Part shown: piece after piece, positions 5,354-15,107 of the stretch | How the letters are laid out: every line of letters starts with the position of its first letter | How positions within the stretch are numbered: position 1 is the stretch's first letter | Assembly (NCBI GenBank): GCA_900556395.1 | Contig: USOQ01000003.1 | Location: 1 to 53,938 of the forward strand | DNA from: Candidatus Segatella caccae | GTDB lineage: Bacteria > Bacteroidota > Bacteroidia > Bacteroidales > Bacteroidaceae | Reading direction: 5' to 3' | DNA length: 53,938 nucleotides | Made by a program: the position numbers and the translations under genes | The notes under the pieces: model-generated | What the model was told of the DNA's origin: nothing | Seen by the model: the letters and a program-made list of their open reading frames with translations, nothing else | The model's database searches: none

Positions 5354-8290
5354 ATGAGAAGAATTTCCCTATTGCTTGTCTCTCTTATCATGTTGGTTGC
5401 TCAATCAGCATTGGCGCAGAACTTTAGCGTCAAGGGTACGATTATCTCTTCGGAAGATAACGAACCACTGATTGGTGCCACCATCCTACAAGAGGGAACA
5501 ACAAATGGTGTTGCCACCGATGTAGACGGCAACTTCACCATCGAGGTAAAGGGTGCTTCAAAAGCTACGCTGGTAATTTCGTATATCGGCATGGTGACCC
5601 AGAAGCGTCCTGTCAATGCACAGACAAAAACTCTGAATGTGACACTCGACCCTGACTCTAAGGTGGTAGACGAAGTGGTGGTAGTGGCTTACGGAGTGAG
5701 AAAGAAAGGAACCATCGCTGGTTCGGTGTCGGCAGTGAAGGCAGAGAAGATAGAGAACGTGCCTGCTGCCAGCTTTGACCAGGCTCTGCAGGGTCAGAGT
5801 ACAGGTTTGCAGGTAATCGCCTCTTCAGGTGAGCCCAGCAAGGCTGCCTCGTTCCAGATTCGTGGTACCAACTCTATCAACTCGGGTAAGGCGCCTCTCT
5901 TCATCCTCGACGGTGTGCCAATCTCAAGCTCTGACTTCAACACACTGAGCCCTAACGACATCGAGAGCATCTCGGTACTGAAGGATGCTTCTTCTACCTC
6001 TATCTATGGTGCTCGTGCTGCCAATGGTGTGGTGGTAATCACATCTAAGCGTGGTCTCTCCATGGATAAGGCTAAGATAACACTGCGCGCACAGTATGGT
6101 TTCTCTGAGTTGGCTCAGAACAACTGGAAGATGATGAACACCGCAGAGCGCATCCAGTTTGAGAAGGAAGTGGGACTCGATGCTGGTAAGGACTACAACC
6201 TCTTGTCGAAGGTGAACGTAAACTGGCTCGACGAGGTGTTCAACGACCGTGCACCGCTGCAGAGCTATGAGCTCTCTATCAACCGTGCCACCGACCGACT
6301 CAACTACTATGTATCTGGAGGTTTCTACGATCAGGACGGTATTGCACAGAACTCTACCTTCCGTCGTTACAACTTGCGTACCAACGCTGACGTGAAGGCA
6401 AGCAAGTGGCTCAAAGTGGGAACCAACACCATGGCAGCTTACGAGGAGGCTCAGCAGGCTGACGACGGTAGCTACACCACCGTTACTCCTATCTCGGCTT
6501 GTCGATTCATGTTGCCATACTGGAGTCCTTATGCTAAGGACGGAAGCTTGGCTTCGCTGTCTAACAAGAACTGGGCGGGTACTACAGAGAACCCTATCGT
6601 GTACATGGCAAACAACCCTATCAAGCACAAGAAGTACAAGGTGCTCTCTACTATGTATGCAGAGATCTACCCTATAGAGAACCTCACTGTACGCACACAG
6701 TTTGGTGCTGACTTCACTCACTCGGCTTCTTTCTTGCAGTCGTTCCCAAGCCTTTCGTCTAACAACGGACAGGGTACTGCAGCTCGACTGAGCAACGACA
6801 TCCTCAACCTCACAGAGACTACTACTGCCAACTATCGCTTCAGTCTGAAGGACATCCATGCCTTCAACGTGATGCTCGGTCAGGAGGCTGTGAGCTACCA
6901 CTCAGAGGGATTCCAGGTGTACTCAAAGGGACAGACAAGCGACCTGCTCACCAATGTATCATCAGGTACACGTGCCAGCCGCTGGGGTGACTCTTCGTCA
7001 GACTACTCTTACCTGTCGTTCTTCATGCGTGGTGAATACAACTACAAGGAACTCTACTATGCCGACTTCTCGCTGCGTACTGATGCTTCGTCAAGATTCG
7101 GTAAAGACCACAGATGGGGTACATTCTGGTCGTTGGGATTCATGTGGAACGTGAAGCAGACCAACTGGCTGAAGGATATGAAATGGCTCAGCAATGCACA
7201 GATAGCTGTCAGCACAGGTACTTCGGGTAACTCGGAGATTCCTAACTACTATCACCTCGCACTCGTTTCGGGTGATGCCAGCTACGACGATGTGGCAGGT
7301 TTCTATCCTTCTCAGAGTGGTAACGAGGACTTAGGATGGGAGTCTACCTGGGCGAACAACTTCGCACTGCGCTTGGGATTCCTCGACCGCATCAACTTCA
7401 GCTTCGAGACTTACTACAAGCGTACATCCAATATGCTCATGCGCGTACCAGAGTCGTACACCGTCACTGGCGAGGGCTATCGCTGGAAGAACGTAGGTGT
7501 GATGGCTAACAAGGGTATCGAGCTTAGCGCCGATGGCGACATCATCCGCACACGCGACTTCACATGGAACGTGAGCGCCAACGTATCATACAACCAGAAC
7601 CGTCTGAAGGAACTCTACAACGGTGTGACAGAATATGTAAACTCTACCACGGGTCTGAAATATGTCGTAGGTCACTCTGTGAGCGAGTTCTTCCTCAACC
7701 GCTATGCTGGTGTAAACCCTGCCAATGGTGAGCAGCTGTGGTATGACAAGGACGGCAACGTGACCAACGAGTTCCGCGAGAGCGACAAGGTGATGACAGG
7801 CAAGACTTACGATGCACCATGGATGGGTGGTTTCGGCACAAGCCTGCGCTGGAAGGGCTTGCAGCTCACAGCGCAGTTTAGCTGGATAGGTACACGCCAC
7901 GTCATCAACAACGACCGTTTCTTCGAGGAGAGCGGTATCATGTTTGGTACTGCTTACAACCAGTCGAACCGTCTGCTCTACGACCGCTGGAAACAGCCTG
8001 GCGATATCACCGATATCCCACGCTGGGGCGAGATAACCCAACTCGACGACCGATTCCTTGAGAATGCTGCGTTCTTGCGTATGAAGAACCTCAGCTTGTC
8101 TTACTCGCTGCCACAAATCTGGTTGCGCAAGACCCACTTCTTCAATATGGTGCGCATCTACGGACAGGCTCAGAACCTCTTCACCATCACCAACTTCAAT
8201 GGTCTTGACCCAGAGGTTTCATCCAATATTTACCAGGCGCAGTATCCTGCTTCACGCCAGTTTACTATGGGTGTGGAACTGCAATTCTAA
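5354..8290 (+). CDS. SusC-family TonB-dependent outer-membrane receptor
   Basis: The outer-membrane importer of a SusCD pair, moving oligomers into the periplasm with TonB energy. From ATG 5354 it has 978 residues and a clean signal peptide (MRRISLLLVSL ending ALAQ). A carboxypeptidase-regulatory-like domain follows (about residues 23-105, with the DVDGNF motif), then the TonB-box region (EVVVVAYGVRKKG) and the plug domain with the SusC hallmark DGVPI...LKDASSTSIYGARAANGVV. The rest is a beta-barrel ending in aromatic VELQF. An earlier in-frame start at 5282 would place a long non-signal stretch in front, so 5354 is preferred. It is the first gene of the operon; SusD follows 21 nt later. The substrate cannot be read from the sequence. 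Confidence 0.95.
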   Translation: MRRISLLLVSLIMLVAQSALAQNFSVKGTIISSEDNEPLIGATILQEGTTNGVATDVDGNFTIEVKGASKATLVISYIGMVTQKRPVNAQTKTLNVTLDPDSKVVDEVVVVAYGVRKKGTIAGSVSAVKAEKIENVPAASFDQALQGQSTGLQVIASSGEPSKAASFQIRGTNSINSGKAPLFILDGVPISSSDFNTLSPNDIESISVLKDASSTSIYGARAANGVVVITSKRGLSMDKAKITLRAQYGFSELAQNNWKMMNTAERIQFEKEVGLDAGKDYNLLSKVNVNWLDEVFNDRAPLQSYELSINRATDRLNYYVSGGFYDQDGIAQNSTFRRYNLRTNADVKASKWLKVGTNTMAAYEEAQQADDGSYTTVTPISACRFMLPYWSPYAKDGSLASLSNKNWAGTTENPIVYMANNPIKHKKYKVLSTMYAEIYPIENLTVRTQFGADFTHSASFLQSFPSLSSNNGQGTAARLSNDILNLTETTTANYRFSLKDIHAFNVMLGQEAVSYHSEGFQVYSKGQTSDLLTNVSSGTRASRWGDSSSDYSYLSFFMRGEYNYKELYYADFSLRTDASSRFGKDHRWGTFWSLGFMWNVKQTNWLKDMKWLSNAQIAVSTGTSGNSEIPNYYHLALVSGDASYDDVAGFYPSQSGNEDLGWESTWANNFALRLGFLDRINFSFETYYKRTSNMLMRVPESYTVTGEGYRWKNVGVMANKGIELSADGDIIRTRDFTWNVSANVSYNQNRLKELYNGVTEYVNSTTGLKYVVGHSVSEFFLNRYAGVNPANGEQLWYDKDGNVTNEFRESDKVMTGKTYDAPWMGGFGTSLRWKGLQLTAQFSWIGTRHVINNDRFFEESGIMFGTAYNQSNRLLYDRWKQPGDITDIPRWGEITQLDDRFLENAAFLRMKNLSLSYSLPQIWLRKTHFFNMVRIYGQAQNLFTITNFNGLDPEVSSNIYQAQYPASRQFTMGVELQF

Positions 8291-8311
8291 GCATGAAAGG
8301 AGAAATATAAT

Positions 8312-9832
8312 ATGAATATTAAAAATATAAAGACATACATCCTGTCGGGCATCATCACCCTGTCGCTGTCTTCATGTCTTGACAAGTACCCAGAGGACTC
8401 TATCCCCATGGACAAGGCCATCAACACAACAGAAGACGTCAACAAGTTAGTGATAGGTATCTACGACAGCTTTAAGAGCAGCGCGCTCTATTCGGGCAAA
8501 CTCACTATCCTGCCCGACCTACAAACAGACCTCGTGTTCTGCGTAAAAGGATACTCGAATACGTATGGCGATATCTACAGATGGAAAGACATCAAGCCTA
8601 CCAATACTGATATTGAGGCTGTATATGCGTCGCTCTACGGAGTAATCAACAGTTGTAACTACTTGCTCGACAACATCGAGCGCGTAAGAGCTAAAGTAAA
8701 TAACGATACTGAGCTTGACCAGTTGGAGCAGTATGAAGGCGAGGCTCGCTTCGCTCGCGCCTTGGCTTACTCGGAGCTCATCAAGTGCTTCTGTAAGGCT
8801 TACGATAGCGACGAGCAGGCTGCCAATGAGCTTGGTGTAGTCATTACCGAGCATTACAAGGGAGACGAGGCCCAGAAGAGAGCTACCCTGAAGGAATCAT
8901 ACGAGTTCGTATTGAAAGACCTGGATAAGGCTACTGAATACCTGAAAGTAGACGAGGATGAGAAGGGCGACCTCTACGACATGCCTTACTTCACCGAGTT
9001 CGCTTGTCATGCCTTGCGTGCGCGCGTATCATTATATATGCACCGCTGGGACGATGCCATCAAGTATGCTTCGAAGGTAATCAGCAGCAAGCGCTACTTC
9101 ATGGCAAGCTGCACACAGAATATTGGCAGCACCAGCATGTACAACTATCAGTGGACTGAAGGTAAGTCGACAGAAGGTATCTGGAAAGTGGAATTCACAC
9201 TCAACAGCTACGGAGGAGCCCTCGGCACCATATTTAGCAACTACAACTATGCGACCTATCGTCCAGACTATGTACCTGCTAAATGGGTAATCAACTCTTA
9301 TGACAACAACGACTTGCGTGCGTCTTCTATTTTCCGCAACGTGACAACAGGCTACGAGCATGCACTGAACTGGCCTATGCTCATCAAGTACATGGGCGAC
9401 TCAGACTTCAGAAGAAACAACATCCTGCATGTTCACCGCCCCACCGTGCTCCGTCTGTCAGAGCAATACCTCATCCGTGCAGAGGCTTACGCTATGAAGG
9501 AGGAATACACCAAGGCAGGTAAAGACATCTCTACACTGAGAACAGCACGCTATTCTACCTATGGTGGTAACACTGCTCTGAGCAAGAGCAACGCCATGGA
9601 CGTGATAGAGGCTGAACGCGTGAAGGAACTCTATATGGAGGGCTTCCGACTCAACGACCTGAAGCGCTGGCACAAGGGTTTCAAACGTGACATCAAAGAT
9701 CAGCCTGCTGCTAACTTCGTACAGAGCAGCCTCAAGGTAGAAAAAGACGACCCACTCTTCGTATGGCCTATTCCTCAGCATGAGCTGGAGGCACCAGGTT
9801 CAGAGATTGAGCCTAATGAAAGTAACAAATAA
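8312..9832 (+). CDS. SusD/RagB-family nutrient-binding lipoprotein
   Basis: Surface lipoprotein that caps the SusC channel and captures substrate. It is 506 residues long. The lipobox ends at C22 (SLSSC), followed by a DKYPEDS stretch as in many SusD proteins. The C-terminal RagB/SusD domain shows the family pattern EAERVKELYMEGFRLNDLKRW near residue 440. The acidic residues just after the lipid cysteine do not by themselves prove surface export but agree with it. It begins 21 nt after susC with an AAAGGAG sequence about 10 nt before the ATG, one of the few Shine-Dalgarno-like sites in the window. Confidence 0.94.
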   Translation: MNIKNIKTYILSGIITLSLSSCLDKYPEDSIPMDKAINTTEDVNKLVIGIYDSFKSSALYSGKLTILPDLQTDLVFCVKGYSNTYGDIYRWKDIKPTNTDIEAVYASLYGVINSCNYLLDNIERVRAKVNNDTELDQLEQYEGEARFARALAYSELIKCFCKAYDSDEQAANELGVVITEHYKGDEAQKRATLKESYEFVLKDLDKATEYLKVDEDEKGDLYDMPYFTEFACHALRARVSLYMHRWDDAIKYASKVISSKRYFMASCTQNIGSTSMYNYQWTEGKSTEGIWKVEFTLNSYGGALGTIFSNYNYATYRPDYVPAKWVINSYDNNDLRASSIFRNVTTGYEHALNWPMLIKYMGDSDFRRNNILHVHRPTVLRLSEQYLIRAEAYAMKEEYTKAGKDISTLRTARYSTYGGNTALSKSNAMDVIEAERVKELYMEGFRLNDLKRWHKGFKRDIKDQPAANFVQSSLKVEKDDPLFVWPIPQHELEAPGSEIEPNESNK

Positions 9833-9853
9833 TATAAATATAAAGAGACGATC

Positions 9854-10756
9854 ATGAAGAAAATAATGATGGGATGCTTGGCAGCTGCGGCTGCTATCAT
9901 CACGCTTGCGAGCTGTTCGCAAGACTATACCACCTATTCTGGTCCGAGCCACATCATGTTCTCTGATACGCTCTATCAGTATCCAGTACAGGAAAGCAAC
10001 GAGATATTCAACGTGCCTGTATCTGCTACAGAGAGAGTAGACTACGACCGCACTTTCGCTGTGGAGGTGGTAGACAAGCAGAGTAACGCCATCGAGGGTC
10101 TGCACTACCGACTCCTGGATAACACCGTCACCATTAAGGCGGGAGAGATTGTGGGCAACGTGCAGGTACAGGGCATCTACGACAACATAGGTAAGACCGA
10201 CTCGCTGGGCTTCACCCTCAAGTTGGTAGTACCAGAGAAGTACAACTGGACTGAACTTTACAAAGACTATACTCACGTGGTCATGCTGAAGTCTTGTCCT
10301 TTCGACATCAATAACTTCACAGGATGGTGCGTAGTGACTTCTACTTTCTACACCCAGTATCTCAACAATGTGAGCCACAGACTCGTAAGAACAGAGTTGG
10401 TGGAGGGCGAAGAGAACACGGTTCGCATCAAGGATGTTTACTACGACGGCTACGACATAAAGTTGAAACTCTGTCCTGGCAACCCACTGGAACCCAAGGT
10501 GGAGATGGACGAGCAAATAGTAGGTAAAACTGGCGAGGCCTTCGGAACAATCTACGGAGACGGCAAGTTGCGCATCAACCAGCTTCCTGCATATAACTCT
10601 TATTTCAACACCTGCCAGAACTTCGTGATGCAATATGTATTGATGAGCGTCAACAAGAAGGACGGCACACTGCTCGATAACGTAAATATGTATATCAACC
10701 TCTTCGAGTGGGTGAGCGATGCTGAAGCTGAGAGAATACAAAGAGAAGGCTTTTAA
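9854..10756 (+). CDS. SusCD-associated lipoprotein, DUF4843/DUF4984-like
   Basis: A 300-residue lipoprotein with its lipobox at C21 (TLASC). After the tether the sequence reads YSGPSHIMFSDTLYQYPVQ, then a beta-rich segment with spaced charged residues. This resembles the Calx-beta-like DUF4843 proteins, and possibly a following DUF4984 domain, found in the third position of many SusCD loci. The family names are from memory and the fold is inferred. Such proteins are thought to be extra surface binding proteins for the SusCD substrate. It starts 21 nt after susD. Confidence 0.75.
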   Translation: MKKIMMGCLAAAAAIITLASCSQDYTTYSGPSHIMFSDTLYQYPVQESNEIFNVPVSATERVDYDRTFAVEVVDKQSNAIEGLHYRLLDNTVTIKAGEIVGNVQVQGIYDNIGKTDSLGFTLKLVVPEKYNWTELYKDYTHVVMLKSCPFDINNFTGWCVVTSTFYTQYLNNVSHRLVRTELVEGEENTVRIKDVYYDGYDIKLKLCPGNPLEPKVEMDEQIVGKTGEAFGTIYGDGKLRINQLPAYNSYFNTCQNFVMQYVLMSVNKKDGTLLDNVNMYINLFEWVSDAEAERIQREGF

Positions 10757-10826
10757 GTAATTGGAGATGTCTTAAAAATAAACATCACACAAAAAAGAGA
10801 AAACATTCAACAATCAATAAGAATTA

Positions 10827-12404
10827 ATGAATATGAAATCATATCTTTCTAAATATTGGCTCGTCCTCATGGTGCTGGCTTCTGCCACACTCTTCGCAGC
10901 TTGTTCAAGCGACGACGATGCCACTTCTAACCCTGTGTTCCCACAGGTACAGACATTCGCTGGTGCTGCTGGCGATGAGTTCGACTTCACCTTTGAGGCT
11001 AACGAGAACTGGAGCCTCGCTTCTTCTGCCATCTGGTGCCATCTGGCTCAGAACGCAGAGGCTGCTGATGCCTTCGTACTCAACGGTACAGCTGGCAAGC
11101 AGACCATCAAGGTAAAACTTACTGCCGACGATGCGAGCAAGGACAAGACAGTGGCTCAGCTCTTCCTCAACATGGGTGGCCAGAAGGTGGCTATTGCTGA
11201 GATCATCCGTTCTGCTGATGGTTACGAACTTGAGGTGTGCGACGAGAATGGCAACCCTATCGACGAGATCGAGGTGGGTTACCAGGATGTCATCGGTCAG
11301 CCTACCTACAACAAGTTCATCGTGAAGGCCAACTATCGTTTCGCTGTTACCAACACTCCAGCATGGGTTGATCTCGAGGGCGGTTACCTCGTAGGAAAGC
11401 CTAACGTAGATGCCAAGGGTGGTGTTACCTTCAAGGAGAACCAGGGCTTGAGCGCCAAGTATGCCATCAGCAAGGAAGACAATTACACCATCACATTCTC
11501 ATCAGAGGACGGCAAGGCTGAAAAGACCATGCCCGTTGTCTTCAAGGGTATGCCTGCTAAGGCCATCAACATTGTTCGCCCCGAATCGTCATCCCTGTGG
11601 GCTGTATGGAGCGTATCTACCGATGGTAAGACATTCACACAGAACAGTAGCAGTCTGACTGGCGAGACAACCAGCAGCACGACTTATCACAACTTCGTAC
11701 CTTTCACGATTTCAGCCCTGAACGATGCTTACAAGTTGGTGGTTTTCGAGAAAAAGAATGGTCATCTCTACGAGGACGACAGCCAGGCTGTTCAGCTCAC
11801 AGGTGAGAATGGTAATGCAAAGCTCACTGTCAAACCTCTCTCTGGTAGCAGCCGTGAGTTTACCGTCTACGTACTGCCACAGAGTGTGTACGAGAGCTTT
11901 GAGAATGGTCTCGACGGTATGCTCGACGAAAAATGCACTGAGGTACGCACCGAGTATGACGACTACTTCCTGATGAACATCGAACAGAAGGAAGCCAAGA
12001 AGGACGATGCCGACGTGGTGCTCCCTATCATTACCAGCATGGGTATGCAAGTAGACTGCGCTAAGTCTGACAACGCAGACTACAAGGCTTTCTTGAGAGA
12101 CAACTTCGGCTACACTGGCGACGATATCTTCGAGGCTACAGTATATGGTGGTTTCGTAGCTGTTTATCCTCAGTTGGAGGATTGGAATCCTATGGCTGGC
12201 GATGGCGTAATCTTCGCCGACGGCACAATGAATCTCATCGAGAACTATTCACTGGAACAGGACGAGACAGGTATCTATGCTGGTGTGTATACCGATAAGC
12301 TCACCTTCCCTATCATCGCAGTATTCCAAAACATGACGGGCGAAGTGAAGCGTGTGGTCATTATCAATAACATGGGTTTTAGAAGCAAGAAAAACAGAAA
12401 GTAA
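10827..12404 (+). CDS. SusCD-associated lipoprotein, DUF5003-like
   Basis: A 525-residue lipoprotein with its lipobox at C26 (LFAAC) and an acidic SSDDD patch after it. The N-terminal part (FTFEANENWSLAS, then KLTADDASKDKTVAQLFLNMGGQKVAIAEI) has the rhythm of a BACON-type Ig-like domain with conserved ENW. A second similar module follows (YRFAVTNTPAWVDLEGG). The C-terminal half is unassigned. It may be the DUF5003 family seen in similar loci, but this is a weak recollection. ATG 10833 is an alternative start two codons in. The next gene begins immediately after its stop. Confidence 0.7.
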   Translation: MNMKSYLSKYWLVLMVLASATLFAACSSDDDATSNPVFPQVQTFAGAAGDEFDFTFEANENWSLASSAIWCHLAQNAEAADAFVLNGTAGKQTIKVKLTADDASKDKTVAQLFLNMGGQKVAIAEIIRSADGYELEVCDENGNPIDEIEVGYQDVIGQPTYNKFIVKANYRFAVTNTPAWVDLEGGYLVGKPNVDAKGGVTFKENQGLSAKYAISKEDNYTITFSSEDGKAEKTMPVVFKGMPAKAINIVRPESSSLWAVWSVSTDGKTFTQNSSSLTGETTSSTTYHNFVPFTISALNDAYKLVVFEKKNGHLYEDDSQAVQLTGENGNAKLTVKPLSGSSREFTVYVLPQSVYESFENGLDGMLDEKCTEVRTEYDDYFLMNIEQKEAKKDDADVVLPIITSMGMQVDCAKSDNADYKAFLRDNFGYTGDDIFEATVYGGFVAVYPQLEDWNPMAGDGVIFADGTMNLIENYSLEQDETGIYAGVYTDKLTFPIIAVFQNMTGEVKRVVIINNMGFRSKKNRK

Positions 12405-15080
12405 ATGAAAACAATCTATCAATACAGCAAGGCTTGCTTGTGCCTCATGGTGGCTCTGCTCACCATGACATTCACAAGCTGCTCAGACGATGCTACAGAG
12501 GGCTGGGACGGCACATACGGATATGTGCAGTTCGTTGTCTCCAAGAAAGTATCGTCGAAGGCTACTCGTGCCGCTGCCGTTGACAAACTTGAGAAATTGG
12601 CTGATGCCAAGAAGATCAAGGTGGTGATGGAGCATGATGGTACGACAGTGACGCAGACTTTAAAACTCAATGCCTACGATGAAAACAATGCTGAGTATGG
12701 CTTGAGAAGTGATAAACTGCAGCTCGCTTCGGGCGCTTACACCCTCATCGGTTTCTATCTCTACGATGGTGTAGACGAGGAACTCTTGGCGTCTTCTGCC
12801 ACAAACGAATTTGTCGTAGTGGGCGGAGGACTCAACAAGCAGGATCTCACCGTGGCTACTGTGGAGCGTGGTAAGGTGCAGTTCGACCTGGTGAAGGAAT
12901 GGAAGAAGACACGTGGTGCCAACGAGGAGTATCTCTTCTCTAACATCCGCATGGTGGATGTCAGCGTGACCAACCTCTTCACTCGCGAAACCTTCAACTT
13001 CACCGACCTCAAGGTGAAGTACAAGGAGGAAAGCAAGGAGAACCAAGACTCTAACAACTCTGACGACAAGTACATGAGCGTGGGCATGGCGCACTGCGAC
13101 TCTACCCTATGGTTGCCAGCTGGTACTTATCAGGTGACTTCTTACACCACCTATGGTAAGACGGGTGCTGTGAAGACTACATTCGAGACACAGCCTGTTA
13201 AGGGCGAGGCTTTCGTAGTGACAGACAACCATCTCACAGACAATGCACAGGTACCTGTGCTCCTCTCTGAAACCAAAGAATACATCAAGGACTACAAGGC
13301 GCTGAAGGCTCTGTGGGAGTCGCTCGGCGGTAAGGACTGGAGTTTCTATGGCGACGCTACCTTCCATGGTGCTAACTGGAACTTCAACAAGGAACTCGAT
13401 ATGTGGGGACAGCAGCCTGGCGTAACGCTCAACAGCAATGGCCGTGTCATCGGTATCATCATCGCTGGCTTCGGTGCTAAGGGTATTGTACCTGATGCCA
13501 TCGGTCAGCTCACTGAGTTGCAGGTACTCAACTTCGGTTCACACGACGAAAAGATAGGTGCTAACCTCTTCGATGAGTATGATGCTGCTCATCTCAGTGC
13601 CGACCGCAAGATGGCTATGCGTCACGACTATGAGAACAAGTTCCTCAAATATGACGCGCGTGCCAACATGTCGGAGATGATCATCAACAGCTTCAACTCT
13701 GATGCTAAGAACGTGAAGAATAAGATTCAGAAGGATTCACGCATTCAGCTCAAGGACGCTCAGATTGGTCTTACCACCAATAAGATTACTGGTATCTCGA
13801 AGGCTATCTATCGCCTCACCAAGATGCAACAGTTCTATATCGGTAACTCGCCTATCACTGCTGATGAGGTATGTTCTAAGTTCTACGACGACGAGACCTC
13901 AGAGTATCATCGTTTTGCAGAGGAGTTTACAGACGAGTCTTGGGCCGCTATGACAAGCCTCACCGACCTGGAGCTCTACAACTGTCCTAAGCTCACACGC
14001 ATTCCTGACGTATACTATGAGTTGCCTAATATCCAGGCATTCAACTTGGCTCGCAACAAGGGTATCTCTGCCCGACAGTTGCGCGAAGACTGGGAGAGAA
14101 TGACTTACAACACTATCGGTAAGACTATTCAGATTCTATACCTCAGCCACAACAACCTGGAGGAATTCCCTGATACATGGGCACTGCACAACATGGTGAA
14201 GCTCGGATTGCTCGACTTGGCATACAACAACATTAAGAAAGTGCATGCCTTCGGCAAGGAGGTGGAACTCGCTTCGCTCTATCTCAACAACAACCAGATA
14301 GAGGAAATCCCAGCAGACCTGTGCGGCTTCTCGGACAATACTGAGAGTCTGAACTTCTCATACAATAAGATTAAGAAGATTCCTAACATCTTCGATGCAA
14401 GTTCAATACACATCATGGGCTCTGTCAACTTCTCTAACAACGAGATTACAGGAGTAGACAATACAGGCGGTTACAAGGGTATTAACGCCAGCACCGTGAC
14501 CCTCGCCAACAACAAGCTCACCAAGTTCCCTTCTGAGATTATTGCAGCAGGCTCGCCTATCACTACTCTCGACCTGAGCGGCAACCTGATGACAACAATA
14601 CCTAAGGGTTCTATCAGAGGTAAGAACGCTTACCTGTTGCAGGTAATCGACTTGAGATTCAACCATCTCACCGAACTCTCTGACGACTTCTTGAGCAACA
14701 ATATGCCTTACATTACCAACATCGACTTGAGCTACAACCGCTTCAGCCAGGTGCCTCCACAGCCCCTCAACAGCGGTTATCTGAGAGCCTTCGGCATCAA
14801 TCACCAGACCGATGCACAAGGCAACCGCACGTTGCGTACATGGCCTACTGGCATCACCAAGTGCCCAAGCTTGATACAGTTCCAGATTGCAGACAACGAT
14901 ATTCGCAAGGTAGACGAGGTTCTCACTCCTCACCTCTATATCGTCAATATCAAGGGCAACCCCAACATCTCTATCGATGTAACGAGCGTTTGTCCATATA
15001 TCAAGGCAAAAGCTTATATGCTCTTCTACGATAAGAACCAGGACATCCGTGGATGTGATGCGCTCGATCTCGAAAATTAA
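12405..15080 (+). CDS. Leucine-rich-repeat surface lipoprotein with DUF4458-like N-terminus
   Basis: An 891-residue lipoprotein with its lipobox at C26 (TFTSC) followed by SDDATEG. The region up to about residue 290 is beta-rich (GTYGYVQFVVSKK, then repeated strands) and resembles the DUF4458 domain. The second half has irregular leucine-rich repeats of the form LxxLxLxxNxLxxFP, for example ILYLSHNNLEEFP, LASLYLNNNQIEEIP, TLDLSGNLMTTIP and NIDLSYNRFSQVP. LRR arrays bind proteins or peptides, so this gene hints that the locus handles polypeptides. The ATG touches the stop of the preceding gene (zero gap), so the two are probably translationally coupled. Confidence 0.85.
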   Translation: MKTIYQYSKACLCLMVALLTMTFTSCSDDATEGWDGTYGYVQFVVSKKVSSKATRAAAVDKLEKLADAKKIKVVMEHDGTTVTQTLKLNAYDENNAEYGLRSDKLQLASGAYTLIGFYLYDGVDEELLASSATNEFVVVGGGLNKQDLTVATVERGKVQFDLVKEWKKTRGANEEYLFSNIRMVDVSVTNLFTRETFNFTDLKVKYKEESKENQDSNNSDDKYMSVGMAHCDSTLWLPAGTYQVTSYTTYGKTGAVKTTFETQPVKGEAFVVTDNHLTDNAQVPVLLSETKEYIKDYKALKALWESLGGKDWSFYGDATFHGANWNFNKELDMWGQQPGVTLNSNGRVIGIIIAGFGAKGIVPDAIGQLTELQVLNFGSHDEKIGANLFDEYDAAHLSADRKMAMRHDYENKFLKYDARANMSEMIINSFNSDAKNVKNKIQKDSRIQLKDAQIGLTTNKITGISKAIYRLTKMQQFYIGNSPITADEVCSKFYDDETSEYHRFAEEFTDESWAAMTSLTDLELYNCPKLTRIPDVYYELPNIQAFNLARNKGISARQLREDWERMTYNTIGKTIQILYLSHNNLEEFPDTWALHNMVKLGLLDLAYNNIKKVHAFGKEVELASLYLNNNQIEEIPADLCGFSDNTESLNFSYNKIKKIPNIFDASSIHIMGSVNFSNNEITGVDNTGGYKGINASTVTLANNKLTKFPSEIIAAGSPITTLDLSGNLMTTIPKGSIRGKNAYLLQVIDLRFNHLTELSDDFLSNNMPYITNIDLSYNRFSQVPPQPLNSGYLRAFGINHQTDAQGNRTLRTWPTGITKCPSLIQFQIADNDIRKVDEVLTPHLYIVNIKGNPNISIDVTSVCPYIKAKAYMLFYDKNQDIRGCDALDLEN

Positions 15081-15107
15081 ATCTCATAAGGAAGTCAATT
15101 TATAAGT

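Noticed and set aside
5924..6901. 325-residue minus-strand frame inside susC
   Set aside because: Shadow of the TonB-dependent receptor, no domain.
9800..10741. 313-residue minus-strand frame opposite the DUF4843-like gene
   Set aside because: It has no start context, no recognisable domain and lies on the non-coding strand of a continuous operon.
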